40,145 bases of DNA from a virus: positions 1 through 40,145 of the IMG/VR virus record IMGVR_UViG_3300042936_000235. One strand, 5' to 3'. Each line of letters opens with the position of its first letter. Positions within the stretch are counted from its first letter, which is position 1. The notes below the pieces were generated by a model. That model was given only the letters and a program-made list of their open reading frames with translations. It was not told the origin of the DNA and made no database searches. Positions 23,608 through 30,965 of the stretch are shown in pieces. The position numbers were made by a program, and so were the translations under genes.

Positions 23608-23892
23608 ATGGCTAAGCCAATCTTTAAGTACAACACCGAGCAACAGCATCTTCGTAATTGTCAGCTCCGTATCAACGGACTCACTACTGATATCAATCGT
23701 GGTCTTCCGTATCAAACAGAACTTAATCGCATGATTGCTGCTCGTGCAGACATTATAACACGAATTCCCGAAGCTGACCTTGCTGCAATGCAGGCTCACG
23801 AAAATCGTGTATTGACTGTTGCAGAAAAGGCAGCAGAAGCTAAGGCACTAGTCGAAGCAATGTCTGCAAATCGTGAAAAATCTTCAATTTAG
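23608..23892 (+). CDS. Conserved-looking small phage protein
   Basis: A 94-residue protein. The ATG at 23608 is preferred because AAAGGA lies seven bases upstream; the in-frame ATG at 23584 lies in the tail of the G-rich hairpin region. The product starts MAKPIFKYNTEQQHL and is mostly helical with regular Leu/Ile positions (NCQLRINGLTTDINRGL, LNRMIAARADIITRI, ADLAAMQAHENRVL), consistent with a coiled coil. It ends in TAG, showing that amber is a normal terminator here. It sits between the two members of the MoxR/VWA pair, so a role with them is possible, but no family is recognised. Confidence 0.6.
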   Translation: MAKPIFKYNTEQQHLRNCQLRINGLTTDINRGLPYQTELNRMIAARADIITRIPEADLAAMQAHENRVLTVAEKAAEAKALVEAMSANREKSSI

Positions 23893-23894
23893 GC

Positions 23895-23923
23895 TTGACA
23901 TTGGTTCCCTTTTGCGTTATAGT
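23895..23923 (+). promoter_or_regulatory. Sigma70 promoter for the metallopeptidase/VWA gene
   Basis: TTGACA at 23895-23900, 17-base spacer, TATAGT at 23918-23923. AAGGAG at about 23941 precedes the ATG at 23952. Confidence 0.75.
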
Positions 23924-23951
23924 GAAGATATAATCAATCGAAGGAGTTTTT

Positions 23952-25250
23952 ATGACAGGTATCACAACTGCTGACAAGCGCAAGTCTAAGCGTTCACGCA
24001 GCAAAAAGTTTGAAAATCTTGTTGGTCCTACTGACCCGCGTGTTGACCATGATGCTCGTGAGCGGTTGATTACTGCCCGTATCGGTCTGCTTCTAAAGCA
24101 CGCCTTCTTCGGTAACCTTGCTACCCGTCTCCAGCTTATCAATGCTGATGATTGGTTGACTACTGCTGCTACTGACGGTCTTAAGCTGTATTACAACAGC
24201 CGCTTCATCATGATGCTTAAGCCGAAGGAAGTTGAATTCCTCGTTGCTCACGAAGTTATGCACGTTGTTTACGATCACATTGGTCGTCGTATTGACCGCG
24301 ACCCTGAAATCTGGAACATCGCTAACGACTACACTGTAAACGCTGACCTTAAGAAGCACAAGGTTGGTGAGTTCATCACGACGGTTCCTTGCTTGTACGA
24401 AAAGAAGTACGAGGACTGGACTTCGGAAGATATCTATGAAGATTTGATGAAGAACGTTCAGTATATTAATATTGACGACCTTCTTGACCAAATGCTTGAT
24501 GACCATCTTGATGGTGAAGGTGATGATAGCGAAGACGGTGACGGCAACGAAGACCGCAAGGGTAAGGGTCGTCCTAAGATGTCCGAGTCCGAGCGTGAAG
24601 CTATGCGTCAGGAAGTCAAGCAGGCTATTCTGAATGCTGCACAGCAGGCAGAAGCTGGTTCGATGCCCGCAGGTGTTGAACGTCTTATCAAGCAAATGAC
24701 TGACCCTGTCATGCCCTGGCGCGAACTCATCCAGACTAATCTGACCTCTGCTATCAAGTCTGATTACACTTGGATGCGTCCTTCTCGTCGTTCTTGGCAC
24801 ATGGATGCTATCATGCCCGGTATGAACCCTGGTGAAGAAATCGATGTTGATATCTATATCGACATGTCAGGTTCTATCAGCAACAAGCAGGGTATGCAGT
24901 TCCTTAGCGAAGTCGCTGGCATGATGGATGCATTTGACGGTTACAATCTCCGTGTGACTTGCTTTGATACCAAGTGCTACAACACTCAGGAATTCTCCAG
25001 TGAGAACATGGAGCGTATTGAAGAATACGAATTGCACGGAGGTGGTGGTACCGATTTTGATTGCATCTTTGATGACCTCAAGGAAGCTGGCCGTGTTCCT
25101 AATCGCTTGATTGTCTTCACTGACGGTTATCCGTTCGGTTCATGGGGCGATGCTGATTATTGTGATACGACTTGGATCATTCACGGTGACCCGAACCCCA
25201 ATCCCCCGTTCGGTGTATATGCGATTTACGATGACCATCGTAAAAAGTGA
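23952..25250 (+). CDS. Metallopeptidase-like/VWA-like protein (DUF2201 type), MoxR partner
   Basis: A 432-residue protein with two parts. Residues about 40-170 form a zinc-peptidase-like domain with HEVMH (100-104), His109, and DPEIWNIANDYTVN, the arrangement found in DUF2201-type proteins. An acidic linker follows (about 180-200). Residues about 296-430 are a VWA-like domain with the metal-site motif DMSGS (304-308), LHGGGGTDF and VFTDG. Such proteins pair with MoxR ATPases; here the ATPase is encoded 400 bases upstream, and both genes have their own sigma70 promoters. The pair may remodel a host or phage protein complex. Whether the HExxH site is catalytic is not known. Confidence 0.8.
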   Translation: MTGITTADKRKSKRSRSKKFENLVGPTDPRVDHDARERLITARIGLLLKHAFFGNLATRLQLINADDWLTTAATDGLKLYYNSRFIMMLKPKEVEFLVAHEVMHVVYDHIGRRIDRDPEIWNIANDYTVNADLKKHKVGEFITTVPCLYEKKYEDWTSEDIYEDLMKNVQYINIDDLLDQMLDDHLDGEGDDSEDGDGNEDRKGKGRPKMSESEREAMRQEVKQAILNAAQQAEAGSMPAGVERLIKQMTDPVMPWRELIQTNLTSAIKSDYTWMRPSRRSWHMDAIMPGMNPGEEIDVDIYIDMSGSISNKQGMQFLSEVAGMMDAFDGYNLRVTCFDTKCYNTQEFSSENMERIEEYELHGGGGTDFDCIFDDLKEAGRVPNRLIVFTDGYPFGSWGDADYCDTTWIIHGDPNPNPPFGVYAIYDDHRKK

Positions 25251-25512
25251 TCTAGAACCCGTTTCGGAGACTCGTTACATATATGAGTCTCCAAACGGGG
25301 GAAAGACCGTTTACGCTAGAGAAATTGGTTCAGATAAGAGAGTTATCGTGAAACAGGATCCTTCCATTATTGAACGTCAACAGACAGCTATGAGGTCCAA
25401 TCGGCTACTGACTATACTAAAGAAGTCACAAACCGATACTACGCTCAAGGATGCTCTAGAGGCGCTTGAAGCACTATATATCATTAAGTACGGCGATGCT
25501 AAAGACAATTGA
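25231..25512 (+). CDS. Small phage protein of unknown function
   Basis: A 93-residue protein. I place the start at the ATG at 25231, overlapping the end of the VWA gene by 20 bases, because the frame upstream of it is only the shadow of that gene. The product starts MTIVKSDLEPVSETRYIYES, a Tyr-rich beta-like segment, and continues with GGKTVYAREIGSDKR and a Leu-rich helical end (TLKDALEALEALYIIKYG). No family is recognised. The overlap suggests coupled translation from the VWA mRNA. Confidence 0.55.
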   Translation: MTIVKSDLEPVSETRYIYESPNGGKTVYAREIGSDKRVIVKQDPSIIERQQTAMRSNRLLTILKKSQTDTTLKDALEALEALYIIKYGDAKDN

Positions 25513-25735
25513 AGATATCAACCTACATACTTGGTTCATGAACCGAGAATTAGACTTTGCCCCTAGTCATTTTGTGGGTTCTAACACACCTATAACTGAT
25601 GAATCTAAGATTTGGATTCAAGAGAAGTTGTCCGGTAGATATGCCATGACTTCTATAGAGAATGCTTTTCTAGAGTACGCCCCCTCATTTGAAGACCCTA
25701 AGGAAGCATTGTTCTACGAACTTACTTGGGGATGA
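25496..25735 (+). CDS. Small protein with C-terminal DPKEALFYELTWG motif
   Basis: A 79-residue protein from the ATG at 25496, overlapping the previous gene by 17 bases. It begins MLKTIEDINLHTWFMNREL and ends FEDPKEALFYELTWG. The next gene ends in a similar DPKHAAFFTLRWK, and the gene at 28336 ends LTPEQLVYWKLKYD. The shared pattern is an aspartate/proline turn, a short helix and a final aromatic-x-Leu-(K/R/T)-aromatic strand. This suggests a family of small phage proteins with a common fold. Function is unknown. Confidence 0.55.
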   Translation: MLKTIEDINLHTWFMNRELDFAPSHFVGSNTPITDESKIWIQEKLSGRYAMTSIENAFLEYAPSFEDPKEALFYELTWG

Positions 25736-25962
25736 CCACGGTACGTATTGGCGCTAGCATGGTTAAAAATGTTAGAGAAGTACTAGATTGGCTCCATATT
25801 AATGTCGGTGAGTTTAAAGGCAGAGAGATAACTGGTACAGGAACTGAGTACAAGGGAGCTAACTGGACTGCAAAATGGCGACAATTTGGAGCAGGTTGGT
25901 TCATGTATATAACATTCAATGACCCAAAACATGCTGCATTCTTTACATTACGCTGGAAATAA
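25732..25962 (+). CDS. Small protein with C-terminal DPKHAAFFTLRWK motif
   Basis: A 76-residue protein. The ATG at 25732 overlaps the preceding TGA (ATGA), which is preferred over a TTG six bases upstream. The product is rich in Trp, Gly and Phe (NWTAKWRQFGAGWFMYITF), suggesting a compact beta-rich fold, and its ending resembles those of the 25496 and 28336 products. It closes the group that begins with the VWA gene. No family is recognised. Confidence 0.55.
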   Translation: MTTVRIGASMVKNVREVLDWLHINVGEFKGREITGTGTEYKGANWTAKWRQFGAGWFMYITFNDPKHAAFFTLRWK

Positions 25963-25984
25963 AATAATAAGTCATCTTTCTCCA

Positions 25985-26021
25985 ATTAAATACTTGTGCT
26001 AAATCACAAGGAGAAAAGCAA
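25985..26021 (+). promoter_or_regulatory. Late-type box with a normal leader and ribosome binding site
   Basis: ATTAAATA at 25985-25992, then a 29-base stretch containing AAGGAG at about 26008, and the ATG at 26022. Unlike the leaderless examples, this unit has a conventional leader. Confidence 0.5.
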
Positions 26022-26738
26022 ATGGCTTTTACAAGACACGTTGGAAAACATGGAGACCGCAAAGTTGCAGTCGTATTCCGTGAAGTTCCAGGCGAACCGC
26101 ACATGGCATTGGTCGTGTACACAGAAATTTTAAACCGAACTATCCATGATCCACTGGTTCAGTGCATTGAAAGTGATATCGGACAGAATAGCGAAGACCT
26201 CGCTCTTGCACTTAACCGCTCATATACCACTGATGGTCAAATAATTCTTCAAAAACTTCACGCTGAAGGCATGTTGAAGAAGGTTCAGACCGAATTGATT
26301 GTTATGACACCTCAGCCTAATACAAGAATCAAGTTGAATGAACTTAACAAGATTCTTGATCAAATGAAGATGGGTGAAGATGCAGTTAAGAAGTTAGCTG
26401 AAATGGACAACCAATTGGGTATGCAGGATCCAATGGCAGTCGCAAGACGTATGCGTGGCGATAAGGATGCATTCACCCCTGAAACTATTCCGGGAAATAA
26501 ACAGGCACCGACTGGTATCGATGCATCTGGTGATTTGTTAGGTGACACTACCCTTGCTAATAATCTTCGTCAACAGGCTTTAAGAATGGCAGCAGAAGCT
26601 AAAGGTCTGCTAGCGGAGTCAGAAAGAATGTTGAGTCAAGCAGATACATTAGCACCTAGTGCAGCAGCTACCACCGCAGTCGGAGTTCCATCTAAGAAGA
26701 CAAGAGGGCGTCCTAAGAAAACTGTATCAGTTGCTTAA
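26022..26738 (+). CDS. Conserved T4-like phage protein with C-terminal AT-hook-like motif
   Basis: A 238-residue protein starting MAFTRHVGKHGDRKVAVVFR. The first 120 residues (VPGEPHMALVVYTE, CIESDIGQNSEDLALALNRS, LHAEGMLKKVQTELIVMTP, IKLNELNKILDQM) look like a protein widespread in marine T4-like phages, from memory and without an assigned function. The middle (DPMAVARRMRGDKDAF) is followed by a low-complexity Ala/Gly part. The last residues, SKKTRGRPKKTVSVA, contain the RGRPKK core of an AT-hook, which binds the minor groove of AT-rich DNA. A DNA-associated role is therefore inferred. It has a late box and a good ribosome binding site. Confidence 0.65.
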   Translation: MAFTRHVGKHGDRKVAVVFREVPGEPHMALVVYTEILNRTIHDPLVQCIESDIGQNSEDLALALNRSYTTDGQIILQKLHAEGMLKKVQTELIVMTPQPNTRIKLNELNKILDQMKMGEDAVKKLAEMDNQLGMQDPMAVARRMRGDKDAFTPETIPGNKQAPTGIDASGDLLGDTTLANNLRQQALRMAAEAKGLLAESERMLSQADTLAPSAAATTAVGVPSKKTRGRPKKTVSVA

Positions 26739-26757
26739 ATTTAGTAAGGATTAATGA

Positions 26758-27054
26758 ATGTCACCCGAGTTTATCCAGAAGTGGGAAAACTTATTACAGG
26801 ATGTTGACAAGCAAAAAGTACCAATTGAATTTATCAAAAAGATAATTCTTAGGCTTCAAGGTAAAAGACAACGTACTATTAATATTGAAAAATTGTTAGA
26901 TCAGGGACTAGATCCGGATCATGTTGAAGATATTATTAGTAGAAAGATTATTGACCTTGATGACGAAGTTATCGGAATTGAATTTTTACTTAATGTTCAA
27001 AGCATTGCAGATGTAGTGCAACCAGAAACAGACAAATTACTGAATGGACTATGA
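26758..27054 (+). CDS. Conserved small phage protein
   Basis: A 98-residue protein from the ATG at 26758, preceded by TAAGGATT. It begins MSPEFIQKWENLLQDVDKQK and contains IEFIKKIILRLQGKRQRTIN, LLDQGLDPDHVEDIISRK and a C-terminal VVQPETDKLLNGL. The sequence is helical and charged, with no catalytic motif. I recall similar proteins next to the 26022-type gene in marine T4-like phages, which suggests a shared role, but this is memory. It overlaps the DHFR gene by four bases (ATGA). Confidence 0.6.
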   Translation: MSPEFIQKWENLLQDVDKQKVPIEFIKKIILRLQGKRQRTINIEKLLDQGLDPDHVEDIISRKIIDLDDEVIGIEFLLNVQSIADVVQPETDKLLNGL

Positions 27055-27512
27055 AATTAATATTAGCATGTGACCCTAACGGGGGAATAGGCTATCAAAA
27101 CAAGTTGCCCTGGACTAACATCCGGGGCGATTTGCCAAGATTTAAACGCTTAACTGACGGGCAAAACGTCATTATGGGACGCAACACTTGGGATAGCTTA
27201 CCAAAAAAACCACTTCCTGGCCGACTCAACTTTGTCGTATCTTCTAGTGAACTAGAAGCGGAACATCACAATGTAATTAGAGTGCCGGACATGGAATTCA
27301 ATCAGCCCGATGATGTAGAATTTTGGATAATAGGTGGAGCCAGACTAGTTGAAACTTCTTGGAAAAACATAAACGAAATTCATTTAACCAAAGTATATGA
27401 CCATTACGCTTGCGATACCTTCATAGATTTGCTATACATAGAACATAACTATGTAAGGACTTACAGTGAAATGTTTCCGGACCATACATATGAGATTTGG
27501 AAGAAAAAATGA
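27051..27512 (+). CDS. Dihydrofolate reductase
   Basis: A 153-residue protein that reduces dihydrofolate to tetrahydrofolate with NADPH, supplying the cofactor used by the thymidylate synthase encoded next. LACDPNGGIGYQNKLPW covers the substrate loop with the Met20-like region. DLPRFKRLTDGQNVIMGRNTW holds the family's FKxxT and MGRxTW motifs, and FWIIGGARL is the usual GG cofactor motif. KVYDHYACDTFID completes the C-terminal strand. Length is close to that of bacterial DHFR. It overlaps the 26758 gene and the thymidylate synthase gene by four bases each. Pairing of frd and td genes is a T4-type feature for boosting dTMP during replication. Confidence 0.92.
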   Translation: MKLILACDPNGGIGYQNKLPWTNIRGDLPRFKRLTDGQNVIMGRNTWDSLPKKPLPGRLNFVVSSSELEAEHHNVIRVPDMEFNQPDDVEFWIIGGARLVETSWKNINEIHLTKVYDHYACDTFIDLLYIEHNYVRTYSEMFPDHTYEIWKKK

Positions 27513-28339
27513 AGCAATATCACGATTTACTTGAAGATATACTAAATAATGGCGAAGTCAAGGACGATAGAACCGGAGTTGGAACTATCAGCGTCTTTGG
27601 CCGTCAACTTAGATTTAATCTATCAGAGGGTTTCCCCGCTGTAACAACTAAGAAGTTAGCGTGGAAATCAGTAGTTAGTGAACTATTGTGGTTTATAGAA
27701 GGGAGCGGAGATGAGAGAAGACTTGCAGAAATTTTATACGGATCCAGAGATTCTGAACGTAGCACGATATGGACAGGAAACGCTCAAGCAGCTTATTGGA
27801 CGCCAAAAGCGAGATATGACGGGGATTTGGGACGAGTATACGGTGTACAGTGGAGAGACTGGCGAGGAGTTGACCAACTCTCAAATCTAATTGAGGGCAT
27901 CAAGAATGACCCTAACGGTCGTAGACATATTCTTACTGCTTGGAATGTAGACGAACTTGATCAGATGGCATTGCCGCCCTGCCACGTTCTCGCACAGTTT
28001 TATGTAAGCAACGGCAAACTAAGCTGCCACATGTATCAGCGCAGTGTCGATGTATTCCTTGGCCTCCCCTTCAACATCGCTAGCTATGCGTTGCTTACTC
28101 ATATGATTGCACAAGTTTGTGACCTTAAGGTAGGTGAACTTGTCATTTCAACCGGCGACACTCATATCTATAGCAATCATATTGAACAAGTTAAAGAGCA
28201 GTTGAGCAGAGAAGAATACCCATTACCTGCACTTTTTCTCAATCCTGAAATAAAAAGCATTGACAAATTCTCAATGGATGATATATTGTTATTTGACTAT
28301 CAGAGTCATGGAACTATTAAGGCTGATATGGCAGTATGA
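27509..28339 (+). CDS. thyA: Thymidylate synthase (ThyA type)
   Basis: A 276-residue protein that methylates dUMP to dTMP using methylene-tetrahydrofolate. The ATG at 27509 overlaps the DHFR stop (ATGA) and is preferred over a TTG 12 bases upstream. DDRTGVGTISVFGRQLRF is the N-terminal phosphate-binding segment; LPPCHVLAQFYV has the catalytic Cys158; QRSVDVFLGLPFNIASYA and STGDTHIYSNH complete the dUMP site. No intron or inserted segment is visible, unlike the T4 td gene, which carries a group I intron. It forms a coupled pair with DHFR and overlaps the next gene by four bases. Confidence 0.95.
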   Translation: MKQYHDLLEDILNNGEVKDDRTGVGTISVFGRQLRFNLSEGFPAVTTKKLAWKSVVSELLWFIEGSGDERRLAEILYGSRDSERSTIWTGNAQAAYWTPKARYDGDLGRVYGVQWRDWRGVDQLSNLIEGIKNDPNGRRHILTAWNVDELDQMALPPCHVLAQFYVSNGKLSCHMYQRSVDVFLGLPFNIASYALLTHMIAQVCDLKVGELVISTGDTHIYSNHIEQVKEQLSREEYPLPALFLNPEIKSIDKFSMDDILLFDYQSHGTIKADMAV

Positions 28340-28575
28340 AAACAATCGTTGCTCACCGCTTCTCCGTCGGAGATGTTGAAGATCCTGATATCTATGCTGC
28401 TGAACCTCTTTGGGAATGGCAGAATAGTGAAGCAGGCAAGTGGGCAATGGAGAACTGCGCCGAGACTCCTAGTTGGCATCGTGATATAGATGCAGCTAGA
28501 TTTGGCTATAGTTACCAAGTAAGAATTGCATTAACTCCTGAACAACTCGTATATTGGAAGCTGAAATATGACTAA
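28336..28575 (+). CDS. Small phage protein with C-terminal TPEQLVYWKLKYD motif
   Basis: A 79-residue protein with the ATG inside the stop of thymidylate synthase. It begins MKTIVAHRFSVGDVEDPDIY and is unusually rich in Trp (LWEWQNS, SWHRD, YWKLKYD). The C-terminal segment YSYQVRIALTPEQLVYWKLKYD resembles the ends of the 25496 and 25732 products. Its position after thyA could mean co-expression with nucleotide metabolism, but no function is recognised. Confidence 0.6.
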   Translation: MKTIVAHRFSVGDVEDPDIYAAEPLWEWQNSEAGKWAMENCAETPSWHRDIDAARFGYSYQVRIALTPEQLVYWKLKYD

Positions 28576-28870
28576 TAAAGAACAACGGCGTTTTCAAATT
28601 ATCAATGACATGTGCCTAACCTTTAGGCATGATTATGGAATCACAATTAGTGAAGATGATCGTATGTACACGCTTAATTCAGGAATGACCGAACTGGAAC
28701 GACAGGGGCTATTCAGCACTATGTCACAAGTTTTTGATCATCACTTTGCTACTTCATTAGAAGAATATCGTAAAGTCAATGAAGGTGAAGCAATCACTAT
28801 CCCCAAAAGCGCAGAACATGCAAAGGCCATCATGGGAGTGGCTCAATGGTACTTAGACAATCTAGGTTGA
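28568..28870 (+). CDS. Small phage protein of unknown function
   Basis: A 100-residue protein overlapping the previous gene by eight bases. It starts MTNKEQRRFQIINDMCLTFR and contains HDYGITISEDDRMYTLNSGM, ELERQGLFSTMSQVFDHHF and a C-terminal HAKAIMGVAQWYLDNLG. It looks like a compact helical protein. No motif for catalysis or membrane insertion is present. It closes the DHFR-thyA operon-like run. Confidence 0.6.
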   Translation: MTNKEQRRFQIINDMCLTFRHDYGITISEDDRMYTLNSGMTELERQGLFSTMSQVFDHHFATSLEEYRKVNEGEAITIPKSAEHAKAIMGVAQWYLDNLG

Positions 28871-28939
28871 TGTAGAAGAAGGATTCCTAAGGTACTATGA
28901 GTATCTTTGCAGTTCTTAATTTTGAAAGGATAAAATTAA

Positions 28940-29152
28940 ATGAGTGATTTAGAAACTGCTTTAAAAACGCATGATTGGACTTTGGCTGGATACAAATCCA
29001 GAGTTAACGTAGACAAGTTGATGAAAGAAAATCCTGAACAATCGTCAGCGTTATGGGAACAATATTGTCCGTGGTCTGATACTAACGGCGGATTACTTGA
29101 ATGGTGGGCAAAAAATGATAATTCCGCATTTCGGCCTAGCAAGACAGTATAA
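28940..29152 (+). CDS. Small Trp-rich protein of unknown function
   Basis: A 70-residue protein with AAAGGA about 12 bases before its ATG. It begins MSDLETALKTHDWTLAGYK and contains NPEQSSALWEQYCPWSD and GGLLEWWAKNDNSAF. Its 3' end overlaps the start of the DegT gene by 38 bases in another frame. No family is recognised. The overlap with a confident gene leaves its start and importance less certain. Confidence 0.5.
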   Translation: MSDLETALKTHDWTLAGYKSRVNVDKLMKENPEQSSALWEQYCPWSDTNGGLLEWWAKNDNSAFRPSKTV

Positions 29153-30182
29153 TAACCTTCAAGATGAGTTGCTAGACGCAACCCATGATGCCTTAAAGGA
29201 AGGGGTGCTGATCAATGGCCCCTACACTGCCGCATTAGAATCATGGCTATGTAATTACACAGGCTGTAAGTTTGCTACAGTCACTCACAGTGGAACTCAT
29301 GCATTAGAATTTATCGCAGGCTATCATTACGATTTGTCATTTTTAGCAGGGGAAGAAGAACCGCCGCGCATTCGCATTCCAAACTTAACTTTTCCTGCTA
29401 CGTTAAATGCGTTTGTCAGTACGGGATGGGACGTTGAATTAGTTGATACGGACAGTAACGGATTGTTTAAGTTTGATGATGACTATGAAGATGGTTTTAA
29501 CAGTTATACCTGTTTTGTAGGATTGTATGGTGCTAGTCCAAATCGTAACTTTTACTCTAATACAATCGTAGATGGTGCGCAACACTGGCTATCAGTAAAT
29601 CACCATCAAATCGGTGATGCTATGGCTATCAGTTTTGACCCTACTAAGAACTTACCGAGCAGCGGTAATGGCGGCGCTATCGTAACAAACGACCAATCGC
29701 TATATGATTGGGTAAATGTTATGAAGAACAATGGCAAGTTTGAACATTACTATCCTGGTACTAACAGTAAGATGAGTGAATTAGAATGCGCCCATTTGTT
29801 GGTTAGGTCCAAATATATTGATAGATGGCAAAATCGCAGAGAAAAAATACGAAATTACTACTTGGATAGATTTGAGGATTTGCCTTTTAGATGTCTCAGT
29901 GAACCTTTTGATAAACATGCCGATCAAAAGTTTGTTATCTACACCCAAACTCGAAATGAGCTACATGAGTATTTACACGGTAACAAAATTGAATCTAGGA
30001 TTCATTATCCTCAGGCATTAAGTGAGTTACCTATTGCCAAAGATATTATCAAAAAGCCAGACATGATAAGCACCAGCATAGCATTGTCTCGCGGGGTGTT
30101 GAGTCTTCCTATCTATCCCGAACTTTCGGATAGTGAAGTAGAGGCGGTTGCAGACACGGTTTGCAAGTTTTTTGATAAATAA
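29115..30182 (+). CDS. DegT/DnrJ/EryC1-type sugar aminotransferase
   Basis: A 355-residue PLP-dependent aminotransferase. I set the start at the ATG at 29115, giving MIIPHFGLARQYNNLQDE, the usual opening of the family; a TTG at 29097 would only add six residues. ATVTHSGTHALEF is the phosphate-binding start, IRIPNLTFPATLNA the classic substrate-loop motif, VDGAQHW holds the PLP-ring Asp, and AISFDPTKNLPSSGNGGAIV the PLP lysine. The C-terminal domain (IESRIHYPQAL, LSLPIYPELSD) is complete. It aminates a keto sugar, probably nucleotide-linked. It lies 20 kb from the shortened homologue at 8641, so the phage has two forms of this enzyme. Confidence 0.85.
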   Translation: MIIPHFGLARQYNNLQDELLDATHDALKEGVLINGPYTAALESWLCNYTGCKFATVTHSGTHALEFIAGYHYDLSFLAGEEEPPRIRIPNLTFPATLNAFVSTGWDVELVDTDSNGLFKFDDDYEDGFNSYTCFVGLYGASPNRNFYSNTIVDGAQHWLSVNHHQIGDAMAISFDPTKNLPSSGNGGAIVTNDQSLYDWVNVMKNNGKFEHYYPGTNSKMSELECAHLLVRSKYIDRWQNRREKIRNYYLDRFEDLPFRCLSEPFDKHADQKFVIYTQTRNELHEYLHGNKIESRIHYPQALSELPIAKDIIKKPDMISTSIALSRGVLSLPIYPELSDSEVEAVADTVCKFFDK

Positions 30183-30188
30183 TACGTT
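30174..30188 (+). promoter_or_regulatory. Late promoter box before the spanin pair
   Basis: GATAAATA at 30174-30181, seven bases, then the ATG at 30189. The box overlaps the end of the DegT gene. Two extra bases compared with the other leaderless units would give an mRNA leader of at most one or two bases. Confidence 0.55.
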
Positions 30189-30650
30189 ATGAACATTTAC
30201 TGGATACTCACACTTCTCCCCGTATGGATCATTCACACAGTATTAGGTGCTGGTGTATTAGGTCTATTGATTGCATTCTTTGTGCAACGCATTCCATTCG
30301 TCAAAACATATGGATATATGATTAAGATTGTGTCTTCAATCTTGTTAGTGTTGGGCCTATTCTTGCAAGGTGCATTAGCGTATAAAGAAAGCACTGCACT
30401 CGCAGTAGCAGAGCTTGAAGCTAAGTTAGCTAAAGCGGAAGCAAAATCACAGAAAACCAATGTAGAAATTGTTGAGAAGATCGTCACCGATACGCAAGTG
30501 ATTCGCACCAAAGGCAAAACCATTACCGAATATGTTGACCGCGAAGTCATCAAGTATGAAAACAAATGTCCACTTCCTTCTGAGGTAATCCGCGCACACA
30601 ATGCTGCTGCTACAATGGATCCTAGCAAGCTTGAAGGAGACAAGAAGTGA
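30189..30650 (+). CDS. Inner-membrane spanin (i-spanin-like, Rz role)
   Basis: A 153-residue protein. The N-terminal half is hydrophobic with two or more membrane spans (LLPVWIIHTVLGAGVLGLLI and IVSSILLVLGLFLQGALAY). Then comes a charged helical coiled coil (VAELEAKLAKAEAKSQKTN) and a C-terminal part ending in NKCPLPSEVIRAHNAAATMD, a Cys-Pro-Leu-Pro motif typical of i-spanins. A lipoprotein gene overlaps its end, the usual Rz/Rz1 arrangement. Together they would fuse inner and outer membranes in the last step of lysis, which implies a Gram-negative host. More than one membrane span is unusual for a lambda-type Rz. Confidence 0.75.
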   Translation: MNIYWILTLLPVWIIHTVLGAGVLGLLIAFFVQRIPFVKTYGYMIKIVSSILLVLGLFLQGALAYKESTALAVAELEAKLAKAEAKSQKTNVEIVEKIVTDTQVIRTKGKTITEYVDREVIKYENKCPLPSEVIRAHNAAATMDPSKLEGDKK

Positions 30651-30919
30651 ACAAATTAATGCTTCTCCCGCTTGTATTACTATCAGGTTGCAGTATTACA
30701 GCAGTTCCAGTAACACCTAATTTTCCAGAGGCTCCGGCAACATTACAAGAAAAATGTGCTGATTTAAAAGAAGTTGCTGAAGGTGCTTCACTCACAGAAT
30801 TCACTAAAATAGTAGTAGAAAACTATATTCTATATCACGAATGCAAAGTCAAAGTTGAAGGCTGGAACGAGTGGTATACTAAGCAAAAAGCTATTTTTGA
30901 AGAAGCTACCAAAAAGTAA
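30647..30919 (+). CDS. Outer-membrane spanin lipoprotein (o-spanin-like, Rz1 role)
   Basis: A 90-residue protein starting at a GTG that overlaps the i-spanin stop, with AAGGAG eight bases upstream. MNKLMLLPLVLLSGCSI is a lipoprotein signal peptide with lipobox LSGC, so the mature protein would be attached to the outer membrane through Cys15. A short Pro-rich stretch follows (AVPVTPNFPEAPATLQ), then helical segments with two further cysteines (EKCADLKEV, YHECKVKVEGW). Size, lipobox and Pro-rich segment fit Rz1-type o-spanins that bind the i-spanin's periplasmic tail. Confidence 0.75.
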   Translation: MNKLMLLPLVLLSGCSITAVPVTPNFPEAPATLQEKCADLKEVAEGASLTEFTKIVVENYILYHECKVKVEGWNEWYTKQKAIFEEATKK

Positions 30920-30926
30920 TCTTGAG

Positions 30927-30947
30927 TCTAGTATGATAAATACTAGA
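30927..30947 (+). promoter_or_regulatory. Late box inside an eight-base-pair palindrome
   Basis: TCTAGTAT (30927-30934), GATAA, ATACTAGA (30940-30947) form a perfect inverted repeat that encloses GATAAATA (30935-30942). The transcript for the 30966 gene would start near 30948 and carries GGAAG at 30955-30959 as a ribosome binding site. Confidence 0.55.
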
Positions 30948-30965
30948 TAACAACGGAAGATTACT

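Noticed and set aside
16275-23892. Amber codon reassignment across the phage genome
   Set aside because: Two other frames (ending 17520 and 23892) stop properly at TAG with neighbouring genes starting soon after, and no other gene here has an internal TAG.
24093-24800. Minus-strand open frame of 235 codons opposite the metallopeptidase/VWA gene
   Set aside because: Antisense shadow of a well-supported gene; product is Ile/Val/Thr-rich without motifs.
28871-28939. Sigma70 promoter upstream of the 28940 gene (TTGATG...TACTAT)
   Set aside because: The spacer is about 20 bases and both elements deviate from consensus.
28897-28947. A 16-codon frame overlapping the start of the 28940 gene
   Set aside because: It has only weak ribosome binding (AAGG) and is too short to judge; it could be a leader peptide but nothing confirms it.
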